Source of the DNA: an uncultured Alphaproteobacteria bacterium
GTDB taxonomy: Bacteria; Pseudomonadota; Alphaproteobacteria; CAAGCB01; CAG-977
Assembly (NCBI GenBank): GCA_934277945.1
Contig: CAKQWA010000002.1
Coordinates: 62,001-126,000, forward strand
Length of the DNA stretch: 64,000 nucleotides
Reading direction: 5' to 3'
A program made the translations under genes and the position numbers. The notes under the pieces were generated by a model. That model was not told the origin of the DNA, made no database searches, and saw nothing but the letters and a program-made list of their open reading frames with translations. Positions 16,602 through 24,560 of this stretch are shown here, one piece after another (position 1 is the stretch's first letter; each line of letters starts with the position of its first letter).

Positions 16602-17357
16602 ATGCGCCGCCTGATTTTTCTTTTGAGCCTTTTCGCCGCTTTTCCCGCCGCCGCGCAATCCGCCTTTGACGACGAACTCGCCTGCCTTGTCCAAACGGCG
16701 AAGTACGAAAAGAAAGAAAAAATCCAGACAAATCTGCTTTCGTCGGTCGCCTTGGTCGAAAGCGGGCGGTATTCCGAAAAGCACAAGACGGGCGTGGCGT
16801 GGCCGTGGACGGTCGGCGCGCTGAAAAAAGGCACGTTTTACAACACGAAAGAGCAAGCGGTCGCGGCGGTTGAAAAATTGCGCGCGCAAGGCGTGGAAAA
16901 CATCGACGTCGGGTGTATGCAAATCAATTTAAAGTACCACCCCGACGCCTTTCATTCGCTGAACGACGCTTTCGATCCGCAAAAAAACGTCGCTTACGCC
17001 GCGAAATACCTTAAATCGCTTTACGACGAAACGAAATCGTGGGGAGCGGCGGCGACGCGCTATCATTCCAAATCGGCGGGATACGCGTTCCGCTACGAAG
17101 ACAAACTGCTGGACACTTGGCAGAAATTGCTGAAATTCGGCAATCCCGCCGCGCCGTTTTTGAAATCGGAGCAAACGCGCGCGCCCCTGAAAAAGCAAAA
17201 GGAGTTCCTCTCCCTGCCCCGCCGCCCGCTTGTCGACAAAAAAGAATCGAAAACCATTCAGGCGGGATCGGAGGAAAGCAAAAAAATCGCGCGGGAATGG
17301 CGGCAGGAAATGCTGGAAAAATATCGCGCCGGCAAAAAATCTTCCGAGAAAAACTAG
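16602..17357 (+). CDS. Secreted lytic transglycosylase (SLT domain)
   Basis: A 251-residue protein with a signal peptide (MRRLIFLLSLFAAFPAAAQ) and an SLT fold at residues about 30-165: LLSSVALVESGRYS carrying the likely catalytic glutamate, the NIDVGCMQINLKYHP motif, and YAAKYLKSLYDE. It cleaves peptidoglycan glycans with formation of anhydro-muramic ends. The C-terminal 80 residues are Lys/Glu-rich and probably unstructured. The ATG at 16602 lies 2 bp after the formylglutamate hydrolase stop codon, so the two genes are co-transcribed. Proteins of this type often open the wall for secretion machines or flagella. Confidence 0.85.
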   Translation: MRRLIFLLSLFAAFPAAAQSAFDDELACLVQTAKYEKKEKIQTNLLSSVALVESGRYSEKHKTGVAWPWTVGALKKGTFYNTKEQAVAAVEKLRAQGVENIDVGCMQINLKYHPDAFHSLNDAFDPQKNVAYAAKYLKSLYDETKSWGAAATRYHSKSAGYAFRYEDKLLDTWQKLLKFGNPAAPFLKSEQTRAPLKKQKEFLSLPRRPLVDKKESKTIQAGSEESKKIAREWRQEMLEKYRAGKKSSEKN

Positions 17358-17379
17358 ACAAAAACAGACAAAAAAATCC

Positions 17380-17409
17380 TTGAAAAAGCCCGCGCCCTTG
17401 TTTTATACT
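17380..17409 (+). promoter_or_regulatory. Sigma-70 promoter of the RNase J-like gene
   Basis: TTGAAA at 17380-17385 and TATACT at 17404-17409 with an 18-bp spacer, 44 bp before the ATG at 17454. Confidence 0.6.
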
Positions 17410-17453
17410 GCGATTAACAGGCGAAACAGCGTTCGTTTAAGGGGGAAACGCAG

Positions 17454-19055
17454 ATGCAAGACGAGGGGATGTACTGGACTGCGCACGGCGGAAACGGTAC
17501 GAATCTGATGTGGGCGAGTTGCCACGAATACACATCCGTCGTCAAGGATGCCAACGGGCGCGCGCACGAAGATAAAATCCTTGTCGATTTGGGACAGTTC
17601 GAGGCGGCGCGCAAAATCGGCGGCGAAGCGTTCGGCGGGCGTTTCGACAAAATCGTCCCCGACGTGTCCGGCGTCCTCCCGTCGTCCGAAAGCGGCGAAA
17701 CGAAAGCACAGGCTTTGTTCCTGACGCACGGACACACCGACCACTTCAACGGCGTGTTCGAGTACGTTTTGGCGGGCTTTGAACTGCCGCCGGTGTACGC
17801 TTCCGAATACACGCTGAAACTGCTGGAAGCCGGATTTATCGAGCGCGGCATGGATTGGCGCAAACATATAGAGCCGCACGTCGTCAAAGAAAAGGACATT
17901 CTGCATTTCGGCGACATGACCGTGGAGGTCGCCACCGCCCCCCACTCCATCCCCGGCTCTCTGGGGTTCAAGATTTCCAACGAAAAAGCGAGCGTGTTCC
18001 ACAGCGGCGACATTAAACTGGAAGAAACGTCGTACATCCGTTCCGGCGCGGATTTGAAGCAATTTGCGCAAATCGGCGCGCAAGGGCTGGATTTCGCCGT
18101 CATGGATTCCTGCGGCGCCAGAGAAAAAGGACACGCGTTCAACGAAAAGCAGGCTTACGGCGTATTCAAGGGATTGTTCGACGAAAACGCGAACAGGCAA
18201 GCCGTCGTGGTCGTGCCGCCGGCGCACGTCGAGCGCATCGCCACCGTGTTGCAGGCGGCGAAAGACGCGGGGCGCGAAGTCGTCATTGACGGCGGTTCGG
18301 TGATGGACGCGCATTTGTTGGGACTTCAAGACGGCGAACTGCTTGACAAATTTCCCAACATCGTCGCCGCGCAGGACGTGAAAGACTCCCGCAACGCCGT
18401 CGTGCTGACAAGCGGCGTGTTCGCCAAATACGACAACGAGGATTCGCCGCTGGTGCGCGCGCTGAACAAAGGCGAAAAATACGACAAAATGGACGACGAC
18501 GCGCTTGTGCTGATCGCGCATCAGCACGCGTCTTTAAAAACGCTGATTCACGATTCCGGATTGTATCCCGACGTGACGGTGCTGGACGATTCGGACGTTT
18601 CGGGACTGTACGCCCCCGGTCACGCCCGACTGGACGATTTGAAAGATTTGCTGGGGCTTTTGAAACCCGCCGCTGTCGCGCCCGTTCACGCGCCCGCAAA
18701 CGTCGTTGCGGATTTCAACAAGGAATTGGCGGCGAGCGGATACGGCGTCGTCGGCGACCGTCCCGTGCGCAACGGCGACACGGTCAAAATCGTGTCGGGG
18801 CAAAAGCCCGAAATCGTCGAAACGCTTGACCACGGCGCGCTGTGCTTCACGCACGGCGTCGTCAACGGCGTCGAACGCGTGGAGTCGTGCGAAAAGCACA
18901 CTTACGGCGAATTGGGCATCAACACGGAAAACCGCGTTGACGGTTCGCGCCGCAAACTGCGCGCTTCGTTGGAGGAAAAACGCTCGGCGTACCGCAAATC
19001 GCGCATGAACATGACGCAACATCTGATTAAGCAAAGGGCGCAGCATGGCAGATAA
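17454..19055 (+). CDS. RNase J-like metallo-beta-lactamase-fold hydrolase
   Basis: A 533-residue protein of the RNase J/beta-CASP kind. The metal motif HGHTDH is at residues 92-97, the next histidine at H164 (APHSIPGSLG), and H183/D186 in FHSGDIKLE. A beta-CASP-like middle region follows, then YAPGHARLDDLKDLLGLLKP with a VHAP motif. RNase J processes and degrades mRNA from the 5' end. The protein is divergent: the usual N-terminal GG.NEIG becomes GGNGTNLMW, and there is a long insertion around VLPSSESGET. It could be a paralogue with another substrate. GGGGGA precedes the ATG. The stop codon overlaps the next gene by 11 bp. Confidence 0.65.
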   Translation: MQDEGMYWTAHGGNGTNLMWASCHEYTSVVKDANGRAHEDKILVDLGQFEAARKIGGEAFGGRFDKIVPDVSGVLPSSESGETKAQALFLTHGHTDHFNGVFEYVLAGFELPPVYASEYTLKLLEAGFIERGMDWRKHIEPHVVKEKDILHFGDMTVEVATAPHSIPGSLGFKISNEKASVFHSGDIKLEETSYIRSGADLKQFAQIGAQGLDFAVMDSCGAREKGHAFNEKQAYGVFKGLFDENANRQAVVVVPPAHVERIATVLQAAKDAGREVVIDGGSVMDAHLLGLQDGELLDKFPNIVAAQDVKDSRNAVVLTSGVFAKYDNEDSPLVRALNKGEKYDKMDDDALVLIAHQHASLKTLIHDSGLYPDVTVLDDSDVSGLYAPGHARLDDLKDLLGLLKPAAVAPVHAPANVVADFNKELAASGYGVVGDRPVRNGDTVKIVSGQKPEIVETLDHGALCFTHGVVNGVERVESCEKHTYGELGINTENRVDGSRRKLRASLEEKRSAYRKSRMNMTQHLIKQRAQHGR

Positions 19056-19302
19056 TTTGACATGGCGTTCGTTCGACGCTTTGGCGGAACGCTTGGAAAA
19101 ACGCTTTCCGGACGCGTCGTTGCCGACGCTCCGCAACGCGCGCCTGACGGAAATGGTCGGCGAAGTGTGCGCCGACGGCGAACTTTGCGCGCCGCCCGAT
19201 GATGAAAAAGAATTGCAGGACGTCTGTTTCGGCATTAAAATCGCGTGGACTCGCCGGCGGGGGAACGGCACGCCTTTGTCCGCCAATGTCGAGCAGGATT
19301 GA
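19045..19302 (+). CDS. IscX-like small protein
   Basis: An 85-residue acidic protein. LTWRSFDALAERLEKRFPD followed by TLRNARLTEMV and a C-terminal KIAWTRR resembles the layout of IscX (WTD..., YPD, TVRFTDLH, LVW), a small partner of IscS in Fe-S cluster assembly. The usual FDDDP signature is replaced by a longer GELCAPPDDEKE stretch. Its start lies 11 bp inside the RNase J-like gene, so translation is probably coupled. No isc genes are nearby. The family call is tentative. Confidence 0.45.
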   Translation: MADNLTWRSFDALAERLEKRFPDASLPTLRNARLTEMVGEVCADGELCAPPDDEKELQDVCFGIKIAWTRRRGNGTPLSANVEQD

Positions 19303-19319
19303 TTTTTTAGGATGACACA

Positions 19320-20279
19320 ATGACAAACGCTGGTTTGATTGCCGATATCGGCGGGACGAACGCCCGCTTTGCGCTTTGCCGCGCGAACGGGGAAATTTTT
19401 GATTCCATGGTGTTGAAATGCGCCGATTACCCCTCCTTTCAGGACGCCGTGCGCGGCTATCTGGCAAAAACGGGATGTGAAAACGTCAAGCACGCGGCAA
19501 TGGCGATCGCCTGTCCCGTGCTGGACGACGACGTGTCGATGACAAACTGCTGCTGGCGTTTTTCCAGAAAACAGATGCAGGAAGTTTTGGGATTCGATTC
19601 GTTCGCCTTGGTCAACGATTTCGTCGCGCAGGCTCTGGCGGTGCCGTGTCTGGACGAATCCCAGCGCGTTAAAATCGGCGGCGGGGAAGCCAAATCAGGC
19701 TATCCGATCGGCATTGTCGGTCCCGGAACGGGCTTGGGCGTGTCGATTCTCATGCCGGTCGGCGACGAATTCACGGCAATCGCGGGCGAAGGCGGGCACG
19801 CCACCGCGCCGGCAATGAACGACAAACAGGCGGAAATCATCGCGACGCTGCGTCAAAAATGGGGACATATCTCGGCGGAACGCGTCATTTCCGGCATGGG
19901 CTTGGAAAACATCTACGCGGCTTTGCGCGAAATGAACAATCTGCCGGAAGAGGCGAAAACGGCGGCGCAGATATCCGAAGGCGCGGCGAACGGCGACGAA
20001 CTGTGCTTTGAAGCGTTGTCCGAAATGTTCGATTTTCTGGGCGTTTTCGCCGGAAATCTGGCGTTGACGGCGGGCGCGTTCGGCGGCGTGTATCTGGCGG
20101 GAGGCATCCTGCCGCGTCCGAGCGTTTTAAAAATGTTCAAAGAATCGTCTTTCAGAAAATCTTTCGAGGACAAAGGACGCTTCAACGCCTATCTGTCAAA
20201 CGTGCCGACGTATGTGATGACGGCGGAAAACCCCGCTTTTCTGGGACTTGCGGGGCTTGTACGAAAAAAAATTGCATAA
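19320..20279 (+). CDS. glk: Glucokinase
   Basis: A 319-residue sugar kinase of the bacterial Glk family that phosphorylates glucose with ATP. The phosphate-binding motif ADIGGTNARF is at residues 8-17, the catalytic aspartate stretch is LVNDFVAQA, and the second ATP motif is VGPGTGLGVS. EGGHAT and a C-terminal GGVYLAGGILP follow, as in E. coli Glk. Length is normal. It closes the unit that begins with the RNase J-like gene, with a 17-bp gap. With the D-lactate dehydrogenase 700 bp downstream, the region supports a glucose-fermenting metabolism. Confidence 0.95.
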   Translation: MTNAGLIADIGGTNARFALCRANGEIFDSMVLKCADYPSFQDAVRGYLAKTGCENVKHAAMAIACPVLDDDVSMTNCCWRFSRKQMQEVLGFDSFALVNDFVAQALAVPCLDESQRVKIGGGEAKSGYPIGIVGPGTGLGVSILMPVGDEFTAIAGEGGHATAPAMNDKQAEIIATLRQKWGHISAERVISGMGLENIYAALREMNNLPEEAKTAAQISEGAANGDELCFEALSEMFDFLGVFAGNLALTAGAFGGVYLAGGILPRPSVLKMFKESSFRKSFEDKGRFNAYLSNVPTYVMTAENPAFLGLAGLVRKKIA

Positions 20280-20294
20280 AGATGAAAAAATCTC

Positions 20295-20323
20295 TTGCAA
20301 TCGTGTTTCTAAACGGATATAAC
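20295..20323 (+). promoter_or_regulatory. Sigma-70 promoter of tRNA-Asp
   Basis: TTGCAA at 20295-20300 and TATAAC at 20318-20323 with a 17-bp spacer, 14 bp before the tRNA. Confidence 0.65.
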
Positions 20324-20337
20324 TGCGCTTGGTCAAT

Positions 20338-20415
20338 GGGGGCGTAGCTCAGATTGGTTAGAGTGACGGCCTGTCACGCCGTAGGTCGCGGGTTCGAGCC
20401 CCGTCGCTCCCGCCA
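20338..20415 (+). tRNA. tRNA-Asp (anticodon GTC)
   Basis: 78 nt. The acceptor arm GGGGGCG pairs with CGCTCCC (one G-T pair). The anticodon stem ACGGC/GCCGT encloses the loop CTGTCAC with anticodon GTC. The T-loop is TTCGAGC and CCA is encoded. Confidence 0.96.
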
Positions 20416-20421
20416 TTGTCC

Positions 20422-20450
20422 AAAAAAGCCGTCCGCAAGGGCGGCTTTTT
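20422..20450 (+). terminator. Rho-independent terminator of tRNA-Asp
   Basis: Stem AAAAAGCCGTCC / GGGCGGCTTTTT around a GCAA loop (one G-T pair), 7 bp after the tRNA. Confidence 0.85.
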
Positions 20451-20534
20451 GCATATCCGCCCTTTATTTTTACGATGCGTTAAGCCCTTGCTGATATGCT
20501 TTGCCGCAAAGAAAAAAAGAATCGGAGAGGGAAA

Positions 20535-20828
20535 ATGAAAAAATCGCTTTTACTCGGCGCGCTGATTTGTCTGAGCGCGTGCACGTCGATTACGGTGGAC
20601 GACTACAACGCCGTGAAAAAAGGCATGAGCATCGGCGAAGTCCAACAACGCTTGGGCGAATGGTATTGGAATCAGTCCTGCAAACAGGACACGTCGCCGG
20701 AAAACGAAGCGGCGGGCGTTGAAAAATACTATTGCAACGGCGACAACGGCTTTCGTTCGTACACAATCGGCTTTACGTTCAAAGACGGCGTGCTGATTCG
20801 CAAGTACAACAACGGCAGATTGGATTGA
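20535..20828 (+). CDS. Small BamE-like lipoprotein
   Basis: A 97-residue lipoprotein. The lipobox LSAC lies at residues 13-16 with the lipidated cysteine at C16. The mature part, with DYNAVKKGMSIGEVQQRLGE early and GFTFKDGVLIRK late, follows the beta-alpha pattern of BamE/SmpA and DUF3862-type lipoproteins, where a K-GM-EV--LG stretch begins the fold. It contains two extra cysteines (QSCKQD and YYCNGD) that could form a disulfide. The ATG at 20535 follows GGAGAGGG. It is monocistronic, with a terminator after it. A role in the outer-membrane Bam complex is possible but not shown. Confidence 0.65.
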   Translation: MKKSLLLGALICLSACTSITVDDYNAVKKGMSIGEVQQRLGEWYWNQSCKQDTSPENEAAGVEKYYCNGDNGFRSYTIGFTFKDGVLIRKYNNGRLD

Positions 20829-20850
20829 GCCGACTTTCGCATAACCGCGG

Positions 20851-20871
20851 GGGCGCCGTTCGGCGCCTTTT
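20851..20871 (+). terminator. Rho-independent terminator
   Basis: GGCGCC GTTC GGCGCC followed by TTTTGTGTTT, 23 bp after the lipoprotein stop codon. Confidence 0.8.
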
Positions 20872-20915
20872 GTGTTTCGGCTTCAAATTTTTTTTGTCCT
20901 GCACTCTTTGACAGA

Positions 20916-20943
20916 TTGCTTTTGCGCGCGAAATTGATACAAT
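20916..20943 (+). promoter_or_regulatory. Sigma-70 promoter of the D-lactate dehydrogenase gene
   Basis: TTGCTT at 20916-20921 and TACAAT at 20938-20943 with a 16-bp spacer, 29 bp before the ATG. A TTGACA 8 bp further upstream would give a spacer too long for use. Confidence 0.55.
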
Positions 20944-20972
20944 GGCACTCCCGCGCATAGAAGGAGATTAAA

Positions 20973-22007
20973 ATGCTGAAATTTGCCATGTTTGACGCCA
21001 AGAAATACGACATCGCCTCGTTCGACCGCAATCTTGACCCCTCGTTCATTTCCATTAAATACTACGACACGAAACTGACCGCCGACACGGTGCATCTGGC
21101 AAAAGGGTGCGACGGCGTCATCGTCTTTGTCAACGACACGCTGGACAAGACCGTCATCGACGAATTGTACGCTCTGGGCGTCCGCCTGATTGCCTTGCGA
21201 TGCGCCGGCTTCAACAACGTCGACACGCGCGCGGCGTTCGGCAAAATCCATATCGTGCGCGTTCCCGCCTATTCGCCCTACGCGGTCGCCGAACACGCGA
21301 TGGCTTTGCTGCTGACCCTGAACCGCAAAACGCACAAAGCGTACATCCGCACGCGCGATTTCAATTTCAGCCTGTACGGGCTGACGGGCTTCGATTTGCA
21401 CGGCAAGACGGTCGGCGTGATCGGCACGGGCAAAATCGGCAAGATATTCATTAACATCTGCCGCGGATTCGGCATGAACGTCATCGCCTACGACGCGTTC
21501 CCCGACACATCGAGCGACATCAACTACGTCGATTTGGACACGCTGTTCGAGCAAAGCGACATCGTGTCCCTGCATTGCCCGCTGTCGAACGAAACGCGGC
21601 ACATGATCGACACGGACGCCTTAAAAAAAATGAAGCGTTCCTGCATTCTCGTCAACACGTCGCGCGGCGGGCTGATTCACGCGGAAGCGCTTTTGGCGGC
21701 GCTGAAAGAAGGCAAGATTTCCGGCGCGGCTTTGGACGTGTACGAAGAAGAAGGCGACATCTTCTTTGAAGACCGCTCGGACATCATCGTGCAGGACGAC
21801 ACGCTGTCCCGTCTGATTTCCCTGCCGAACGTCATCGTCACGTCGCATCAGGCGTTTTTGACGCAGGAAGCCCTGAACAACATCGCCCAGACGACGCTGG
21901 AAAACATTCGCGATTTCGCGCTGGACAAGCCTTTGGAAAACGAATTGTGCTATCATTGCATGCGTAAGGAGGACTGCCGCAAAAAGCGCGAAGACAGGTG
22001 CTTCTGA
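20973..22007 (+). CDS. ldhA: Fermentative D-lactate dehydrogenase with cysteine-rich tail
   Basis: A 344-residue NADH-dependent D-2-hydroxyacid dehydrogenase that reduces pyruvate to D-lactate. The substrate-side motif ALRCAGFNNVD, the Rossmann GVIGTGKIGK, HCPLSNETRHMI and the catalytic-histidine stretch TSHQAFLT all match E. coli LdhA. E. coli LdhA is 329 residues long and ends soon after NEL; here NEL is followed by a 19-residue tail (326-344) with four cysteines in the pattern C-x2-C-x5-C-x7-C. The tail could bind metal or form disulfides. AGGAGA lies upstream of the ATG. Confidence 0.93.
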   Translation: MLKFAMFDAKKYDIASFDRNLDPSFISIKYYDTKLTADTVHLAKGCDGVIVFVNDTLDKTVIDELYALGVRLIALRCAGFNNVDTRAAFGKIHIVRVPAYSPYAVAEHAMALLLTLNRKTHKAYIRTRDFNFSLYGLTGFDLHGKTVGVIGTGKIGKIFINICRGFGMNVIAYDAFPDTSSDINYVDLDTLFEQSDIVSLHCPLSNETRHMIDTDALKKMKRSCILVNTSRGGLIHAEALLAALKEGKISGAALDVYEEEGDIFFEDRSDIIVQDDTLSRLISLPNVIVTSHQAFLTQEALNNIAQTTLENIRDFALDKPLENELCYHCMRKEDCRKKREDRCF

Positions 22008-22022
22008 CGGCAAAACGGCAAC

Positions 22023-22062
22023 AAAAAAAGCGGCGTCGGGCTATTCCGGAGCCGCTTTCTTT
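22023..22062. terminator. Bidirectional terminator between ldhA and the superoxide reductase gene
   Basis: Stem AAAGCGGC / GCCGCTTT (22027-22034 and 22051-22058) with an A7 run on one side and CTTTATT on the other. It serves two convergent genes. Confidence 0.8.
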
Positions 22063-22077
22063 ATTATTAAAGAGCTA

Positions 22078-22452
22078 TCACGCGTCCGCTTTCCACAAGC
22101 CGTGCAGATTGCAATATTCGTAAGCGGCGATGACTTCGTCGCCGTCGCACAATTCAAAGCACGCCTGCGCGGGTTCTTCGACCGGCAGTTCCTTGCGCTG
22201 ATTGCCCTGTTTTGTTTGCAGAGCAATCCAAGAAATATGGTGCGCGGGAATCATCGGATGCGGCGCGGAGCCGATCGTCACGGTGACTTTGTTGCCCTCG
22301 CGCGTGATGACGGGAACGTGCTTTTCTTTCGCCGCATCGACGGTGTTCGGTTCGATTTTAACCATATTTTGACCGCAGCAGGACACGGGAACGCCTTTGT
22401 TTTCCACAAAAGCGATAATGTTGCCGCAGCGTTCGCATTTATAAAATTCCAT
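22078..22452 (-). CDS. Desulfoferrodoxin (two-iron superoxide reductase)
   Basis: A 124-residue enzyme that reduces superoxide to hydrogen peroxide without making oxygen, a defence typical of anaerobes and microaerophiles. The desulforedoxin-like centre I has C6, C9, C25 and C26. Centre II (the Fe(His4)Cys catalytic site) has H45, H65, H71, C114 and H117, and the catalytic lysine K44 is present in EKHVPV. All ligands are intact, so it should be active. A rubredoxin is normally the electron donor but is not in the window. The gene is followed convergently by ldhA. Confidence 0.96.
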   Translation of the reverse strand: MEFYKCERCGNIIAFVENKGVPVSCCGQNMVKIEPNTVDAAKEKHVPVITREGNKVTVTIGSAPHPMIPAHHISWIALQTKQGNQRKELPVEEPAQACFELCDGDEVIAAYEYCNLHGLWKADA

Positions 22453-22474
22453 TTTTTCTCTCCCAAGTTACCGG

Positions 22475-22948
22475 TTAAACATTTTTATAATAGATGACAT
22501 CATATTTTTCGTCTTCGGACAAGGGCTCATAAAGTTTTAGCCTGTCGTCGAAACAATGTTCGTCAATCATTAAGGAATCGGCATCTTCCGCCGTGCGTTT
22601 CAGCACGCGTTTTCGGGCTTCCGGCAAATCGCACTCGACGCAATGAAAGCGCACGTTTTCGCAAAAAATCCGCGCGCGCTCGAAAGCGTCCCTGCGCGCT
22701 TGCCGCGTCCAAAATCCGTGATCCAGAATCACGCTGACGCCCGCGCCGACAATCTGTTCAGCCATGCGCCAGATGAAATCGTCCGCGATTTTGTACTGAT
22801 TGTGAAAATCGTCCGGCGCGCGTCCGAAAAAGCGGCGCATCACGTCGTCGTGCGAAAGCAGAACCGCGCCCGTCTGCACCGACAGTTTGCGCGCTATCGT
22901 CGTTTTGCCCGTGCCGATGAATCCGCACATCAGGTGAACAAAAGCCAT
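22475..22948 (-). CDS. P-loop kinase-like ATPase of unknown substrate
   Basis: A 157-residue AAA_33-type P-loop protein. GFIGTGKTT is the Walker A (residues 9-17). SHDDVMRRFFG follows as in zeta-toxin/chloramphenicol-phosphotransferase-like kinases, then VILDHGFWTRQARRD as the Walker B region, and an HCVECDLPEARKRVLKRT lid. Such proteins phosphorylate small molecules or nucleotides; the substrate is not evident. No antitoxin-like partner is adjacent, so a zeta toxin role is unlikely. It begins 22 bp upstream of the superoxide reductase gene on the same strand. AAGGAA precedes the ATG. Confidence 0.75.
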   Translation of the reverse strand: MAFVHLMCGFIGTGKTTIARKLSVQTGAVLLSHDDVMRRFFGRAPDDFHNQYKIADDFIWRMAEQIVGAGVSVILDHGFWTRQARRDAFERARIFCENVRFHCVECDLPEARKRVLKRTAEDADSLMIDEHCFDDRLKLYEPLSEDEKYDVIYYKNV

Positions 22949-22958
22949 CGTTTTTTCC

Positions 22959-22987
22959 TTTTGCTTTTTATGTGATGCCTATACAAT
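22959..22987 (+). promoter_or_regulatory. Possible promoter of the polytopic membrane protein gene
   Basis: TACAAT at 22982-22987 with TTTTGC 17 bp upstream; good -10, weak -35. It lies in a 65-bp divergent gap. Confidence 0.4.
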
Positions 22988-23013
22988 GGGCGTAATTTCA
23001 AGGAGATACTATA

Positions 23014-24519
23014 ATGAAAATCCGCGTTTCTTTCATTAAAAAAAGTATGCTGACTTACCTGTCCGCGCCGTTTTTGCTATTTTTGGGCGCGTGGGTGCGT
23101 CCGCTGATTTCCCTGCCCTGCGCCGCGTTGTTCCTGTACGCTCTGCGCGCCGCGATGAAAACGCACGACGATGAAAATCAAAGCACGCTGACGCTGTCGA
23201 AAACGGCTTTCGCGCTGATCGCCCTGATTGTCTTGCTGTGGGGATATTGCGCGGGGCAAGGCGGATTTTTCTATCAAAGCCCCGATTACCATTACCGCAA
23301 CGCCGTGTTTCGCGACATGATTTTTTATCCGTGGCCCGTTTTGTACGCGGCGCACAAATCCGCGCTGGTGTACTATCTGGCGCATTGGCTGGTTCCCGCG
23401 TCGGTCGCGAAATTGTTTTTGTTCGCGGGCGCATCGGCGCAAACGGTCTGGGCAATCGGCAACATATCGCTTTTGCTGTGGGGCGCGGCGGGCGTGTTTC
23501 TGACGGTTTTGCTGATGATGCACACGCTGAAAGCGCGGTCGGCGGGCAAAAAGACGCTGTGCCTGCTGATGCTGATATTTTTCAGCGGCATGGACGCGGT
23601 CGGCGCGTGGCTTTTGTACGGCGGACTGGCGGCGCATATCGAATGGTGGGCGCAAAGTTACCAGTACAGTTCGCTGACGACGTGTATGTTTTGGGTGTTC
23701 AACCAGACGATCGCCCCGTGGATGATTGTCATGATGCTGTTTTCCCGTCAAGACGTGCGCAATTTCGCTTTTACGGGCTTGCTGTGCCTGTTTTTCGCGC
23801 CGTTCCCGTTCGTCTGCCTGACAGTTTATTATATCGCGTTCGCCGCAAGGGGTTTCATCCGCGCGTATCGGGGAAAAGCCGCCGCGCCGTTTTTAAAAAG
23901 GGTGTTTTCGGTGCAGAACGTCGTCGCTTCCCTCGTGATTTTCCCGCTGACGTACTTGTACTACGGCGCGAACACCGCGATTAACGCCGGCAGAAGCGAA
24001 GCCTTTGTCGCGTGGCGTTTCCTTGTCGATCCGAACTGGTTCAACCCGTACGCCATAACCGTTTTCGCGTGCTTTCTGCTGTTGGAGTTCGGTTTTTTGT
24101 GCATGGCGCTGTTCCGCGACGAAAAGCGCGACTTGTTTTTCCAAACGACGCTGTTCTGCCTGATTTTAATTCCGTTCATTCAAGTCGGCGAATCGGGCGA
24201 TTTCGTCATGCGCGCTTCCATTCCCGCGCTGTTCGTGCTGATGCTGATAGCGACGCGCCGCCTGTTCCAAGTGAATTTGAAAAGCGCGCGCGGCGTCGCC
24301 CTTGTGCTGTGTCTGGCAATCGGCGTCGTCACGCCCGCCGTCGAGTTCGCCCGCGCCTTTACGACGATCGCCGCGTACAAAAGAGCGGATTTGACCGCCG
24401 ACGCGGTCGTCAGTCTGGGATTGCACGTCGGCAAGGCGGATTTGCGGAATTTTGTGCGTCTCAACGCCGACGAAACCGCTTTTTATAAATATATTGCCCG
24501 CTTGCCGAACGCGGAATGA
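23014..24519 (+). CDS. Polytopic membrane protein, possibly GT-C glycosyltransferase-like
   Basis: A 501-residue protein with about ten to twelve hydrophobic spans over its whole length. Between the second and third spans is a hydrophilic loop with the sequence SPDYHYRNAVFRDMI; acidic motifs in the first periplasmic loop are a hallmark of GT-C glycosyltransferases that use lipid-linked sugars. A longer loop in the middle (GGLAAHIEWWAQSYQYSS) also fits. I cannot name a family. The SD AAGGAGA precedes the ATG. The following gene has its own promoter. The glycosyltransferase suggestion is inference from topology only. Confidence 0.55.
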   Translation: MKIRVSFIKKSMLTYLSAPFLLFLGAWVRPLISLPCAALFLYALRAAMKTHDDENQSTLTLSKTAFALIALIVLLWGYCAGQGGFFYQSPDYHYRNAVFRDMIFYPWPVLYAAHKSALVYYLAHWLVPASVAKLFLFAGASAQTVWAIGNISLLLWGAAGVFLTVLLMMHTLKARSAGKKTLCLLMLIFFSGMDAVGAWLLYGGLAAHIEWWAQSYQYSSLTTCMFWVFNQTIAPWMIVMMLFSRQDVRNFAFTGLLCLFFAPFPFVCLTVYYIAFAARGFIRAYRGKAAAPFLKRVFSVQNVVASLVIFPLTYLYYGANTAINAGRSEAFVAWRFLVDPNWFNPYAITVFACFLLLEFGFLCMALFRDEKRDLFFQTTLFCLILIPFIQVGESGDFVMRASIPALFVLMLIATRRLFQVNLKSARGVALVLCLAIGVVTPAVEFARAFTTIAAYKRADLTADAVVSLGLHVGKADLRNFVRLNADETAFYKYIARLPNAE

Positions 24520-24530
24520 TTGCGTATGAT
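24502..24530 (+). promoter_or_regulatory. Sigma-70 promoter of the two-span coiled-coil protein gene
   Basis: TTGCCG at 24502-24507 and TATGAT at 24525-24530 with a 17-bp spacer; the -35 lies in the end of the preceding gene. Confidence 0.5.
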
Positions 24531-24560
24531 GAATGAAATTTCCTAAAAAGGATCGAAAAA

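Noticed and set aside
22475..22948. Zeta-type toxin
   Set aside because: The P-loop kinase fold fits, but no epsilon-like antitoxin gene is adjacent and the neighbour is a superoxide reductase.
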